64,000 nucleotides of DNA from Marinobacter daepoensis DSM 16072 (GTDB lineage Bacteria; Pseudomonadota; Gammaproteobacteria; Pseudomonadales; Oleiphilaceae): NCBI RefSeq assembly GCF_000421165.1, contig NZ_ATWI01000012.1, forward strand, positions 248,001 through 312,000, read 5' to 3'. A model generated the notes under the pieces. It was not told the DNA's origin. It worked only from the letters and a program-made list of their open reading frames with translations, and ran no database searches. Shown in pieces: positions 63,391 through 64,000 of the stretch. Numbering within the stretch: the stretch's first letter is position 1; every line of letters begins with the position of its first letter. Made by a program: the position numbers and the translations under genes.

Positions 63391-64000
63391 ATGACAGTCC
63401 GGCTGGGGATCGTGATGGATCCCATACAGGATATTCAATTCAAGAAAGACAGTTCTCTGGCCATGCTGCACGCCGCTCAGACGCGTGGCTGGGAAATTGA
63501 GTACATGGAACTGCCGGACCTGTACCTCGCCGGTGGACAGGCCCGAGCCCACACCCGTGGGCTGACGGTGCATATGGACCCGGACAACTGGTACAGCTTT
63601 GGCGCCAGTCAGGACCGGGCGCTGGGAGACCTGGACGTTATCCTGATGCGTCAGGACCCACCGGTGGACCGGGAATTCCTGATGGCGACATACATTCTGG
63701 AAGCGGCTGAGCAGCAGGGTGCTCTGGTGGTGAACCCGGCTGCGACTCTGAGGGACTGCAATGAAAAGCTGTTCGCCACTCAGTTTGAAGACCTGACGCC
63801 ACCGTTGATTGTCACCCGGTCCGCTCAGCGTTTCCGGGATTTCTACGCTGAACACGGTGACATTATTATGAAGCCGGTTGATGGCATGGGCGGGCGATCA
63901 ATATTCCGGGTCAAGGAAAACGATGCCAACCTGGGCGTGATTATTGAGACGTTGACCAACTACGGTGCGCATCAGGCCATGGCGCAGAAGTTCATTCCGG
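63391..64000 (+). CDS. gshB: Glutathione synthetase (3' end outside window)
   Basis: The first 203 codons of an ATP-grasp enzyme that joins glycine to gamma-glutamylcysteine. Typical N-terminus L-G-I-V-M-D-P-I, then R-Q-D-P-P-V-D-R-E-F, N-P-A-A-T-L-R-D-C-N-E-K-L and K-P-V-D-G-M-G-G-R-S-I-F of the ATP-binding loop. AGGAG lies five bases before the ATG. Truncated by the window edge only. Adjacent to pilG in divergent orientation, an arrangement common in pseudomonads. Confidence 0.93.
   Translation, partial: MTVRLGIVMDPIQDIQFKKDSSLAMLHAAQTRGWEIEYMELPDLYLAGGQARAHTRGLTVHMDPDNWYSFGASQDRALGDLDVILMRQDPPVDREFLMATYILEAAEQQGALVVNPAATLRDCNEKLFATQFEDLTPPLIVTRSAQRFRDFYAEHGDIIMKPVDGMGGRSIFRVKENDANLGVIIETLTNYGAHQAMAQKFIP

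Noticed and set aside
63168..63855. Minus-strand frames across the gshB start
   Set aside because: They lie antisense to a clear glutathione synthetase and have no ribosome sites.

Overview
The window reads as chromosome of a marine gammaproteobacterium of the Marinobacter/Pseudomonas type. The complete pilG-pilH-pilI-pilJ-pilK-chpA-chpB-chpC cluster next to gshB, the folE-folX pair, RNase II, the zur-znuC-znuB operon and several c-di-GMP enzymes are core genes of that group. The genus is inferred from gene content only; no marker RNA gene is present.

Layout. 1-9.5 kb: core genes (PHA-synthase-like hydrolase, acyltransferase, RNase II, a diguanylate cyclase) and a metal-resistance operon (MerR regulator, CopA ATPase, a 35-residue membrane peptide, DUF411 protein) read leftwards from a MerR-type promoter. 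9.5-25 kb: an accessory island that looks more AT-rich by eye. It holds a HEPN protein, a frameshifted HNH endonuclease and a six-gene leftward operon: MORC/MutL-like GHKL ATPase, Z1 helicase-like ATPase, PD-(D/E)XK (DUF4420) nuclease, AIPR protein, a MIG-type HhH-GPD mismatch glycosylase and a C5-cytosine methyltransferase. A perfect 28-bp inverted repeat follows, then five small poorly characterised genes, including a RelE/ParE-like protein with a GRDP-like partner. 25-37 kb: a meta-cleavage aromatic acid pathway (mhpB-C-D-F-E plus a TIM-barrel gene) divergent from a transporter operon (TRAP DctP, fused DctQM, SDR, DcaP-like porin, mhpR). Two GTGCAC-N3-GTGCAC sites lie upstream of the two divergent promoters. 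37-49.5 kb: c-di-GMP enzymes, folX/folE, two hydrolases, a PAS membrane protein and zur-znuC-znuB with a Zur-box-like site. 49.5-63.1 kb: the Pil-Chp chemosensory system for type IV pili, followed by the start of gshB.

The most interesting element is the defence-type operon at 11.6-21.8 kb. Its general architecture (5mC methylase, MORC/MutL-like ATPase, Z1 ATPase, REase-fold protein, AIPR) matches a class of predicted restriction-modification-like systems known from comparative genomics. Here the usual Vsr-type repair nuclease is replaced by a glycosylase whose active site (Tyr121/Asp139) resembles the thymine-DNA glycosylase MIG. That suggests a built-in repair arm for deaminated 5-methylcytosine. 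The second theme is a peripheral aromatic pathway with its own porin, TRAP importer and MhpR regulator, but no ring hydroxylase in the window.
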